From positions 30,614,508 to 30,678,507 of the forward strand of contig NC_088776.1 of assembly GCF_954871325.1 (NCBI RefSeq): a DNA stretch of 64,000 nt, read 5' to 3'. The first letter of the stretch is position 1, and every line of letters starts with the position of its first letter. The position numbers were made by a program, and so were the translations under genes. The DNA comes from Gordionus sp. m RMFG-2023. Lineage: Eukaryota; Nematomorpha; Gordioida; Chordodea; Parachordodidae. The notes under the pieces were generated by a model, which did no database searches, was not told the DNA's origin, and worked only from the letters and a program-made list of their open reading frames with translations. Below are positions 10,900-21,916 of the stretch, piece by piece.

Positions 10900-13196
10900 C
10901 ATACTTAAAAATTATTAACTTGAATATGATATTATTTTAAATGGTGAGAAATTTAAGGATAAGAATAAATAATAAGCCTATAAAGGACTGGAATATAATT
11001 ATACCTTAATCATTGCATATGAAATATTAAAATAAAATCTAGTAATTAGCTGATCTTATTTACCTTTTTTTGGCAAGTCCATAAATTTTTTTAGAGAATT
11101 TTAATATGTAATTTTTTTTCCCGGTCATGGGTTACTTTATTTGAATATTTTTTTTCCTCCACTTTAATAAAAACACATTTATGATTTGAATATCCCATTG
11201 TAATTGAATTATTTTCAATTTTCTTTTTTTTGATAAATACCTAGCTATATTTGATTTTAGAATGCTTAGAATATATATACCAATATAAATAATCTTACCT
11301 GTAAGTAATGATAACTTTCTGACCGAGTTGTTATATAAAATTTATTTTCATAATCTTCTGTACAGAAGATTTTTCTATCCTTATATATTGTAATTCCGCA
11401 TCACTAGTAAATGATAAAATGAGGCGTGTCCCAACTATACTATGGCCAACTTGACCGAGCCCACTAACTTTATAAATCTCATCCAAAATTAAATTAATTC
11501 ATGTTTGATTCTTAAAGTTTGTCAGATTGAAAAATAGGGTTTGGACTTTCCTAAAATCTATTTGTTAAGATTATTAAAACTCCATTTATAAATATAAACG
11601 ATAAGATTTGCAAATATTTTTTATTACAAACACATTTAAAAATTAAAATAGGAAATATTTTTCAAATATTTTTTAGACAATCATGTATGACTTACTTATC
11701 TATGTTAGGCTCAAATTTCCAGTCTTATAAAATAATAGCTCAAATTATAATTATAGTGACCTAACGTTCCTCTGTTCTCAATGTACCCCGGTCTCCCCAT
11801 TTTTTAAAAATGCAATATATATTATGACATCTTATTTTAATTAAAGTTTTTGACTTAATTTGAACAAAAAATTATACTTTACTATATAGGGTATGATTAA
11901 TAAAGTGAATTAGATTTATTTAACTTTAGCTATGGTCAACTAAATTTCATGTCCTCTCGGAGGCTAACTATTATTACGCTGTATATTTTTAATGCAATAA
12001 AATTTTGGATAAACGGATAATAACAGTATACTAGAAAATATTTCACAAAATCGATTTGGTGTTTAATCTAAAACTAATATATTTATTTCATTATAATAAG
12101 CTTGCCCCAATATCCTTATCATTTTGAGTAATCATTTTTTCCAGAATCACAATTTTCACTTTCTTTGCAAGATTACTTTTTTCAACTATAGTATTATTGT
12201 GATCAACTTAGAGTTACATCCTAGCTATTAATATTGCCAATTAATTAAGTTGCCTACCTTTGCAGCGTTTATTCTGCTCTTAAAAACAAAGTTTTTAAAA
12301 CAAATTAAAAATGCCCCAACTATGGGCTGATGTTAACAAAAGATAAAGGCTTTGTACTACGCTAAAAAGTTTATTGTATCTATGTTACTTTCTGCAGCAT
12401 CATTCAAAGCTAAATTTAAAGAATGGTTTCAACAATAAGGAACTCATGATATTTATTTCGTTGAATACCATTGTTTTTCTAACCTTGATATCTGCAATAG
12501 TCCTGGGATATTTTTCTCATGAATTTACGAATTACCCGAACCTTTAGAGTTATCAATTGAAATGAATTTCACGAATTCTCTAACCTTAACATCGACAACC
12601 TTCCTGTCCCCCGCCTTCACAAACCTCAACATTAATGATAATTTTCCCAGAATATCAGGAATATAATTCAAAATAAATATTAAATAACGTTTTCATGGTT
12701 CAATATTTTGTTTTTTTTTAAATAGCGTGGAAGTTCTGCTTAAAAAATTAATTTATTGCTAAACAATTATACATATGGAAAAAATTTATACATTTATTGT
12801 TTTCTAATAATTAATGGGAGTCATGGCTAAGCAAGGATTTGTATATTCCATTACATGAGAAAAATATCCTTCACAATTTTCAACCAATACCTAATAGATT
12901 TAAAAGGGGAAAAAAATATTATGCAATAATTTCATCAAAATGTTAAATTAAAATATGTTGTTTTCAAGTTCCAACTAATTATGCACATGCGATTTAAATC
13001 TTTTAATTACAGTAATAATATAATTTGTTGTAACGCATATAATGTAAAAAAACATTCTTATATAGTTAAATAACTTTCCATAACTGTTGTAAAAAACATT
13101 TTGATATAATTTTTTTTAAAAATCTTTTAATAATGAAAGTTTTTAAACTTTAGTGAAGACTAACGTCAAAGTTATGAATCGAATATAGTTTTTTTA
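10900..13196. other. no gene seen, 2.3 kb AT-rich region
   Basis: All frames close quickly and no transposase motif was recognised. Short less AT-rich patches at about 11,420-11,470 and 11,760-11,800 may be element ends, but no matching partners were found. Confidence 0.4.
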
Positions 13197-13262
13197 ATGT
13201 TTTGGACACAAGTTAAGTGGGAAAATGAGAATTTTAAAAAATTCTATAAAAAAAATTTTCTA

Positions 13263-13594
13263 AGCTGCATTCGAAGTGGAGACGGATCCGTTTTTACATC
13301 CCTTCCGTCAAAGTGGAGACGGATCCGTTTTTTACATCTCTTCCGTCAAAAGTCAATCTCATTAAAAATGATATATATATATTGATCTTCATTTTTAAAA
13401 AATTATAAGTAACGTTATAACTATAAAATTTGCCGGATTAAAAAGTCAAAATGTTTTGACTTCAAAATTTGCCGGACGTTAAGACGGAAGGTATCGGAAC
13501 GGAAGCATTTTGAACATATATATCATTTTTAATGAGATTGGTTTTTGATGGAACGAATGTAAAAAACGGATCCGTTTCCACTTTCAATGCAGCC
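13263..13594. mobile_element. Tc1/mariner-type MITE with TA target duplication
   Basis: A 332-bp element flanked by TA at 13,261-13,262 and 13,595-13,596. The left end reads AGCTGCATTCGAAGTGGAGA and the right end, read on the minus strand, GGCTGCATTGAAAGTGGAAA. The arms continue inward as inverted copies of ACGGATCCGTTTTTTACAT and CAATCTCATTAAAAATGATA. A shorter inner repeat (AAAATTTGCCGGA) occurs twice. The left arm holds a 37-bp internal tandem duplication (AGTGGAGACGG at 13,275 and 13,312) absent from the right arm. No coding capacity. Confidence 0.85.
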
Positions 13595-13989
13595 TAAATT
13601 TTATCAATAACTTTTTTTAAAAAAATACATTATAAATTTTTTTAAATTTATAATATTATTTCCAATATTTTAATTTTACTTTTAATTTATCTAAAGATTG
13701 GAAATTAGGATATGAAGTCAGAATAATTTCTTAATAAACATGAAGGAAAATTCGAATTAAATTTTTTTATATCATTTCGAGACACCAAAATAAAAAACCC
13801 CATTTATTATTTATTTATTATATGTAAATAAAATATACAATACAAATCAATTATAAATTCAATCATTTAAAGGAATGCATCGAATTCCATCTTCAATATG
13901 TTTTTTGGTGTGAGAATAAAAATTTGAAAAATTGTATATGTAAAATAACTGCTCAAAATACTCGTAACAACAGCAATAACTTCTATTCA

Positions 13990-14890
13990 GTAATTGGTTT
14001 AGGAGAATTCAATCGGTATTAATTTATAATAACTTCAAAAAAATTTTCGACTGGATTTAATTGTGGCGTATAGGTTGGTAAAAATATGATATTTGGATAA
14101 TTTTCACTAATTATCCTCGCTCGATGAATAGGATCATTATCCATTATAAGCAATGAATTAGATGGTTAAATTGTATAAAATTCATCTAGATATATTTTGA
14201 ATTTTATGGCAGTGAAAGCCCCATTTATAATTGTGATTTTTTTCAATCTACTTATTCCTATTGTGCCTAGGACTGATATATTTTTTCCTTTGGAGGGAGG
14301 TAACTTAACAAATAGCCTTTTTTCCAAGGGTGCCCATCCATTATACGAAATAATTTGGATACTAAACCCTGCCTCTTCCAGGAAAAATACATTTTCAAAA
14401 GAAATATTTTTCATCTTGTCACAATACTTTACATCTGGAGCGTTTCCTCTATCGGGTTCTTTTCCAACCCTTTTCCGGTCCAACCCATTAATTTAATACA
14501 TTTATATATACTCTCAAACTTAGTGTGGCGTTAAATGTTCTATAATTTAATTGTATAGCCATTATTATTACTAAACAATTCAGCTATATGCGATTGAAGT
14601 TCTGTAGTGTCTCTCTTCTTCCGACCTTGTTTTTTTATTATATAATCAGATAAAGGGTCGTCATAATATTCAGGGAAAGTTTCCCGCTTTAAACGATAAA
14701 CTGAATTAATGGGTAAATTTAGATAAGGGTAATTGTCTTTGCATTGGGCTGATCATCAATTGGTTTGCTCGGCAATATTTTAGCATTCCATTTTTTCATC
14801 GCTCCAATTACCATTTTTTCCCTCAATAGAATAGAATCAACATTTGGTTGCTCTTGAATATTCGAATATTGGCATCGATTTGTAATGTCA
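13990..14890 (-). mobile_element. Tc1/mariner-superfamily transposase, broken
   Basis: Minus-strand pieces, N to C: a basic helix-turn-helix-like region at about 14,590-14,720 (KKQGRKKRDT), the first DDE block at 14,166-14,483 (VFFLEEAGFSIQI, GWAPLEKRLFVK, PPSKGKNISVLGTI), and at about 14,010-14,165 the later catalytic blocks (LLIMDNDPIHRARI and TPQLNPVENFFE). That order and spacing fit a DDE_3 type transposase. The first acidic position reads E in FLEEAGF where the family usually has D (FLDEAG). At least two frame changes and a stop separate the pieces. No terminal inverted repeats were found; the adjacent 332-bp MITE is a candidate relative but shares no visible end with it. Confidence 0.75.
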
Positions 14891-14899
14891 GTTAGACAT

Positions 14900-15717
14900 C
14901 TAAGGGAATTTGATGGGATAGGTGAATAACTAATTTAAGTTAAATTACCAGAAGTTTTTAAAAATAATAATGTTTTTCTCAAAATTTTCTTTCAAGTTTT
15001 TAAAAGTTTTTTAAAAGAATATGTTTTTCTCAACAAGTTTTTACAATAATTAAGGAAAGTTATTTAACTATATAGTGTTTTTAAAATGCCACTGATGGTT
15101 ATTTTAGAAAAAAAAATAGTTAATAATTTTTAATCACCTTCATTAAAAAAATTTGATTCTATATTATTTTCAAATCTTACAAGGCAAAATTATCCTCATA
15201 CATAAAAAATAAGAATGTTTGAATATTCTTTTATATAAAAAAATCACTATATTCTTTTTATTCGATAAGTTTATAAATATTCTTTTTTTATGAAATGATG
15301 ATTATTTTAAGCTAATAAATTTATTTAAAAAATTTTAAAATAATTTTATATTAATTCCATTGACTTTTTAAATTTAATGTAAAATTTTTAAAAAAAAATA
15401 AATGTTCGTTTTGTGAATGAGGGGATATTGACATTTTTTTATATGAATGATAACAAAATATAAAGAGTTTCTGTTCTAAAGCAACGGCAAACCCTGTAAA
15501 TATTTTACACATGTTAATTTAAATAACAATTATGAACCAATTTAGAGTTTTTTTTATTTTAAATATTGTTTTTATTTTTTTAATTAATTTAAAATCAGAA
15601 TTTTCTCAATATGGAGGCCATACCATTTAAAATATTATAATAAATGCAACGCAAAAAAAACGCTCAAAAGAATAGGGCATTCAATTTTACTTCATTTTAA
15701 ATATTTTTACCCTTTAG
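14900..15717. other. no gene seen
   Basis: AT-rich, with repeated TTTTTCTCAA...AAGTTTTTA segments near 14,970-15,040 that look like a short imperfect tandem duplication. No open frame or RNA was recognised. Confidence 0.4.
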
Positions 15718-15874
15718 ATATCATTTGAAAAGCTTAATATCGACGCTAAGATTTCCAAAGCAATATCTCCAGATCTCTCCTTAGATAGAATTCGCAATAT
15801 TATGTCTCAAATGGAAAATAAAGAGTTTTCAATGAATCTCTCAACTGATTGCAATGAATCTTTTCATATTGGTA
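15718..15874 (+). CDS. possible orphan host exon
   Basis: A stretch open in one frame for 52 codons with balanced amino acid content (ISFEKLNIDAKISKA at the start, LSTDCNESFHI at the end). It is preceded by a pyrimidine-rich acceptor (TTTTTACCCTTTAG) and followed by a donor-like GGTAATTAG. The contrast with the surrounding closed, low-complexity sequence supports a real exon. I do not recognise the protein. The hAT element starting near 15,950 would then sit in its downstream intron. The alternative is chance or an old pseudogene. Confidence 0.35.
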
Positions 15875-15949
15875 ATTAGTTTTATATAAATATCCTTTTA
15901 TTTTAATAATCTGACGATCTATAAATGTATTGCATGTTCGGGTGGGACC

Positions 15950-17930
15950 AATACCAATATATTATTGGTTTATAATACCAATATATTTAAATATTGGTAT
16001 TGTTTTTACAACCAATACCAATTACCTAAATATATTGGTTTTGATATATTGTTTAAATACAATAATAACCAATACTAATACCAATATTAAAAATAGATAA
16101 ATACATATATTTATTTTGTTTTATCGTGGATAATTATATCGTGATATTTTTTTACTTTCTCATAAACTTATTTTATTTCTTCCAAATACTACTGTGATAT
16201 CAATATTGGTTTTATTTATAATTATGGTATTTTTATTATGGAAGTAAATTTTCTACATGATTGAATGAAGAACAAATAGAGTTATTAATAGATAATGCTC
16301 TTGATACTAATAATAATAGCGATAATGAACAAGGAGAATTATCAATATCTAATAAATGACGAAATACAGCAAAAATCTGGGAATTTTATACTAGTTGTGA
16401 TAATAAAAAAAGACTATTTGTAATAAATGTAAAAAAATATCTCTTACCAATTTTGGAACTTTAGGATTATGGACACATCTTAAATCCATCCACCCATCAT
16501 TATATGAACAAATAAATATTGGCAGTAAAAAAATTTACACAATAAAATTTTTTAATATTATAAATAATAAAACTAATTTAATTCATTTAATTTTAGACTT
16601 TCTATTCAAAATAAATTAGCTTTTTCAAAGGTTGAGGATGTCACTTTTAAAAATTTAATATATATGGGCATAACAATTCATTATATTGATAATGATTTTA
16701 AATTAAATAATTATTTATTAGATTTTATTCCTTTTAAATCAGCACATAATTCTATTAATATTTATAATATTTTTAATTCTATATTAAAAGTAAAATTTGA
16801 AATTTTTTTTTTTTGTATTACATTAGACAATACAAGTAATAATTTAGCATTTCTAAAAATTTTAAAACAAAAAGATAATTTTGGTGCAAATGATTTTGCC
16901 ATATCATACATTTAGCTGTCATGGCTGCATTGGAACCCTTAAATACAACTTAAAAAAATAAGAAAATTTTTAAACTTTCTATATCTAAATTTAATAAACT
17001 CGAAAAATATTTCTTGAAAAAAATCTAAACTTAAAATTTCTTTACCTAATTTTGGATATACCAACACGTTGGAATTCAACATACCAAATGCTTGAAAGGG
17101 CAATATTGCTTAAATCCTATTTGACAACATATACCATCATTACAAAATAGAAGAAAATTATATTAGTGCCTTAGCTTGGAATAATATAGAAATATACCGA
17201 GAATTTCTGTAACCATTTAATATTGATACAGAGATGGCCTCATGTGCTAATACTCCATCAATTTCAACAATCATTCCTTTATATTCCAGTATTTTTGAGC
17301 ATGTGGAAAATAATAATAATCCTAATGCTATTTTAAAGACAGCTTCTTTATCTGCCTTAACAAAACTTAATAAATACTATAATTTTAATTAACACCTATT
17401 TATTATTTCAACAATGATTGACCCAAGGTTTAAACTATCAAGTCACTTATTAAAGCATAATAGTATAGAAACTCTTATTGGATGCGTAATCAATGAATAT
17501 AATATTTATAAAATAAATAATTACAATTCAGCCGAACATACAAATGAAACACAAAATAACAAAAAATTGTCCTTTTATGACAAAATATATCAGGTTAAAC
17601 CTAGTCATAACATTAATAACTTAGAAATAAGCAAATATGGGGATGAAGCAACAATTTCTAATGATACAAATCCATTAGACTGGTGGAAATTAAATTAAAA
17701 TAGATATCCAATATTATCGAAAATTGCTAGAGATTATTTTGCAATTCCAGTTTCCTCTCTGAAAGGGCTTTTTCAGAAGGATAGTATGTTATAACAGACC
17801 AATGTTGTTCAGTAGATGAGCATTATAACCAAGCTTGCCCGTGCCTAAAAAGTTGGATTCGCATGGGATTCTTCTTAAATACATAAAAAAAATTTCTCTT
17901 ATATATATCAATCTTTTGTACTATATTTTA
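15950..17930 (+). mobile_element. hAT transposon 4 (BED-finger type), broken
   Basis: The left end starts near GGGTGGGACCAATACCAATA and carries many GGTATTGGT/ACCAATACC subterminal repeats to about 16,090. A plus-strand BED finger is readable at about 16,375-16,510 (KIWEFYTSCDN, then LWTHLKSIHPSLYEQI), broken by a frame change. Core pieces follow at 16,664-16,915 (FFFCITLDNTSNN, the family's TLDNAS-like block). The C-terminal region at 17,414-17,700 (MIDPRFKLSSHLL, PLDWWKLN) leads into the dimerization domain (YPILSKIARDYFAIPVSS, about 17,702-17,760, then RAFSEG). Several stops and frame changes. No right terminal repeat or target duplication was located. Confidence 0.75.
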
Positions 17931-17999
17931 TATAAATAGAGTTATGTTACATTGTACTTATTTTGCTATGTTTTTGTGCTAAATAAAACGTTTCAAAAT

Positions 18000-18310
18000 C
18001 AATACGTTTATTATTTGATTGGTTTGGTTAGACAATTTAAGAAATGTTCACGAAATATGCTATTGAAAGCATTTTTAAAATCTACTTTGATAATAGCCAA
18101 GGAGGATTTTGTATAAATGGTATGTGAAACTATTTTGCCTTCTCCCTTAGCACCAAATCCTAATTAATACGTTTGCTTGATAAGTTAAGACACTGGGTTT
18201 TTGATCGTAATTATTTTTGCTAATAATCTTTTAAATAGATTGCAATGGGGTGGATACCACCACAGTGTTTGTGGGATAATCAGGTTTGCCCCCATAATTG
18301 ATTCGAATTT
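18000..18310 (-). pseudogene. reverse transcriptase remnant, non-LTR type
   Basis: On the minus strand the frame GFGAKGEGKIVSHTIYTKSS runs into IIKVDFKNAFNSIFREHFL at about 18,035-18,160. DFKNAFNSI is reverse-transcriptase motif A of the non-LTR group whose members read L.LDFSNAFN.I.R. Stops interrupt the N-terminal side. It is probably related to the RT remnant at 24.2-24.6 kb and to the endonuclease-like tails at 31.3, 39.5 and 57.7 kb, which in known members are parts of one protein. Confidence 0.6.
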
Positions 18311-18622
18311 ATGATGGCAGTTATTTTTTTAAAAGTGTATTTAGGAAGGTTTAAAAAGCATTTAAATGATTCTTTGAGATAAATGCAGATTTAATACGAA
18401 GATAGGGGGCAAAAACCATTGCGTCTGAATGTGAAAAATTTGTTAAAAGAATTGATAAATATCATAAATCACAAATCATATTTTTTTATTCCATATTTTC
18501 CATAATATATTTGGCCTTTTCTCTAAAAATTTATAGAAATCTTGGAAGAATGAATATGGATAATCTATTTCTCTCATTTGACTATTCTGATTCATCCATC
18601 GTCAAATAAAGGTAAATTTTAT

Positions 18623-18700
18623 TATTGGCCTAATGGGTAAGATGTACGCTTGGAAACACGAGTATGAACAAGGACGCAGGTTCAATCCTGGTAAGAACCA
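18623..18700 (+). other. tRNA-like pol III box pair, possible SINE head
   Basis: TTGGCCTAATGGGTAAGA matches an A box and GGTTCAATCCT, about 45 bp downstream, matches a B box. The overall length is about 75 nt, as in a tRNA. The acceptor and T-arm stems pair poorly, so this is unlikely to be a functional tRNA gene. A tRNA-derived SINE head or tRNA pseudogene just upstream of the LINE is more likely. Confidence 0.35.
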
Positions 18701-21700
18701 TAAAAACTTTCAAGTTTTTCTTCGATGACTGATGTGTAAAGACATATGGTATGATAAATTTCGGAGCTTAGAAATGACACCCCGGTCACCGACAGGCCTG
18801 GACAGCCGGGTGCTAAGGATACCTGTCCAATAAACAAAATGAAGAAAACAAATGGAAATATGAATATGAAAGATAGGGCGTTCCCTCCAAGCGACGCGCA
18901 GGGTGTAGACCTCCATCCTGTGAAAAGTAAAGTAAAGGTCAAAGCAAAGAAAACAAGATTAGCAAGTTTGAATATTGGGACGCTTAAAGGTAAGATGAGA
19001 GAATTGGCATCAATGTTGAACAAGAGAAAAGTTGATATAGGGTGCATACAAGAGACGAAATGGAAAGGACTTTGATGATTGGAGATGGGTATAAATTGTA
19101 CTATAATGGACTTGTAAGCAATAGGAACGGTGTCGGCATCATCCTCAGTCAAGATCTAACCTCCTCAGTTGTAGAAGTCAACAGGATCTCTGATAGACTA
19201 ATGAAGATAAAACTCTGCATTGGTCAATCAATACTACACATCCTTTCATTATAACTCCTCAAACGGGTTGCAAGGAAGAAGAGAAAGATGATTTTAGAGC
19301 TATCCTCGATGAAGCTGTAATGGAAATCCCTAAGGATGACCTAGTCATAATTGGTGGTGACTTAAATGCGCATGTGGGGAAAGCAAGAGATAGCTACAAA
19401 AGGCATCATGGTGGTTTTGGATATGGAGAAAGAAATGATGAAGGAGAGCATATACTGAAATTTGCGCAAGCCTTCGACCTTGCCTTAACCAACACCTACT
19501 ATAGGAAAAAGGATAGTCATTTAATAACATACGAAAGTGGTACAAGGAAAACTCAGATAGATTACATACTAATATCTCGCAGAAGATTAAAAGATGTAAT
19601 AGACTGCAAAGTCATCCCAGGAGAAGATATCGCCGTACAACACAAGCTACTAGTCATGGATTTACACATCTCAAATATATCCACTCAAAACAAGATAAAA
19701 CTGGAACCATGCATCAAATGGGGCAAATTAAAAACAATGACAGATTCCTTTGCAATCAATGCAAACATTGAAACAATAGATTCCTCACAAGTCAGTGAAA
19801 AAATGTGGACAGACCTTTCATCCAAATTAATAGACACTGCCAAATCACACTAGGCTTGACAAGAGGAGGCAACAAATCATACAAAAAACTATGGTGGTGG
19901 AATGAAGAGGTACAAACCACTATACAGGAGAAAAAAACCCTTTATAAAATATGGTACAAATCCAAAAACGCAGATGACAAGACAAGATACAAAAAATCCA
20001 AGAGATTAGCTACAAGGGCGGTGGCTAGAGCCAAATCTCTGGCATACGAAGATCTACATACCAAAGAAGGGCAAAATAAAATATACAGATTAGCCAAACA
20101 GCGAGAAAAGAACTCTAGGGATATAAACGGAGCTCCGAAAGTAATCAAAAATAAAGATGGGAAATTGATAATAAAGGAAAAAGAAATAATGAGTAGATGG
20201 AGAGAATATTTTCAGGAGCTTCTCAACTTTAATCCGCACATACTGCATCTAGACGAACACTCCCCTTGTCAAAACCTTGTACAACCTATAACACAACAAG
20301 AAATAATCACATGCCTCAAGCATATGAAAAACAAAGCTAGGGGTCCAGACGATATTCCAATAGAAAGCCTTAAAGCACTAGGAGATGATGGAATACATTT
20401 CCTCATAAATCTATACAATAAGATACTTAAATGAAGAGGTTCCCCAAAAATGGAGGCAGAGCTATCTAGTTCCTATCTTCAAAAATAAAGGGGATCCACA
20501 TAATTGTCAAAATTACAGGGGCATAAAACTAAAGTCACACTGTCTAAAACTATACGAAAAAATAATAGAAAAAAGATTAAGAGATATAATCGAAATAGGA
20601 GAGACTTAGTTTGGCTTTATGCCTGGAAGATCAACAACCGATGCTATCCACGCAATTAGGCAAATGAGTGAAAAATACAGGGAAAAGAACAAAAAGCTAC
20701 ACATGGTCTTTCTCGATCTAGAAAAGGCCTTCGATAGAATCCCAAGAAAACTTATCTGGTGGGCGCTACGCAATAAAAAGGTTCCCGAAAAATATATAAG
20801 AATAATACAGGATATGTATATGGGCCATACAACAATGGTCCGTAGCACAACAGGTATTTCAGCAGGCTTCACAATAGCCGAAGGAGTTCATCAAGGGTCG
20901 GCTCTCAGCCCTTCTCTTCATTACAGTAATAGATGTATTCGCACAGTCTATACCTCACAAACAGTCCCGTGGAATATGATATTTGCAGATGATATTGTGA
21001 TACTTGCCGAATCTAAGGATGAAATAAAAGAAAGACTAGTGAGTTGGATAAATATCCTAGAAACGCACCGATTAAAAGTAAATAAAGAAAAGACGGAGTA
21101 TATGGTGATAGGAGGAGATGAAACAGAGAGTATTGATATAAATGAATGGCAGATATCGGCAATTGAAAGCTGCAAATATTTGGGCTCCACTATACAAACA
21201 AACGGCACAATAGAAAAAGAGATAAAGAGTAAGATTAATCAAGGGTGGCTAAAGTGGAGATCTTTATCTGGAGTGCTATTTGATAAAAGAATCCCACACA
21301 AATTAAAGGGAAAAATTTACAGTTCCATAATACAACCAACTATTCTATATAGTTCGGAAACATGGCCAACCAAAGAATCAGACGAGAGAAGTCTACAAAC
21401 CATGGAGTGAGAATGCTGAGGATGATTGCTGGGGTAACAAGAAAGGATAAAGTGCGCAGTACAAGAATACTAAGTAGTTTAAAGGTAGTACCCATTAAGA
21501 CTAAGTTAATGGTAAACAGGCTTAGGTGGTATGGGCACACTATGAGAAGGCCTATGAACTACATAGGAAATAAAGTTAAGAGTTTGGAAGTGATGGGCAA
21601 ACGTAAAAGAGGAAGGCCTGGGGCCATAAAGTTAGAGCCAATATGAAGTATAAATTAGATAAAAGAGATTGTATTAATAACATAAAGTGGAGAGAGATGT

Positions 21701-21860
21701 TGAAGGAGCTTACCACCAGAAAAGGTGAAAGCTAAAGAGAGAAATAAAAAAAAGTATAAATTAGATAAAAGAGATTGTATTAATAACATAAAGTGGAGAG
21801 AGATGTTGAAGGAGCTTACCACCAGAAAAGGTGAAAGCTAAAGAGAGAAATAAAAAAAAT
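18700..21860 (+). mobile_element. RTE-like LINE, nearly full length, frameshifted
   Basis: A less AT-rich block. The apurinic endonuclease domain (about 18,945-19,680) shows ASLNIGTLKGK, CIQETKWKG, NRNGVGIILS, IIGGDLNAHVG, QIDYILISRR and AVQHKLLVMDL. The reverse transcriptase (about 20,320-21,340) shows RGPDDIPIESLKAL, FGFMPGRSTTDAI, FLDLEKAFDRIPRK (motif A), VHQGSALSP (motif B) and FADDIVIL (motif C, F in place of the usual Y), then YLGSTI and WYGHTMRRP near the C-terminus. The coding order is complete, but the frame shifts near 19,050, 19,250-19,320, 19,830, 20,430-20,610, just after SALSP at 20,910, near 20,960 and near 21,400. It is dead but not very old. It ends in a 106-bp tandem repeat with a short A-rich tail. 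Its 3' end abuts hAT 2 copy B. Confidence 0.85.
21646..21857 (+). repeat. two tandem copies of a 106-bp unit at the LINE 3' end
   Basis: The unit starts AAGTATAAATTAGATAAAAG at 21,646 and again at 21,752, and ends GAGAGAAATAAAAAA. The copies are essentially identical. Each ends in an A-rich stretch, and the second is followed directly by non-LINE sequence. Confidence 0.9.
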
Positions 21861-21916
21861 TCAATAAAGGATAAAATTATGATTCCTCATCATTCTTGAG
21901 GGGCTATCAGCTAGTT

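Noticed and set aside
14197-14496. 99-codon plus-strand frame
   Set aside because: It is antisense to the Tc1/mariner DDE block, which carries the recognisable motifs.
18682-19152. 156-codon minus-strand frame with hydrophobic segments
   Set aside because: It is antisense to the LINE endonuclease region, which shows clear family motifs.
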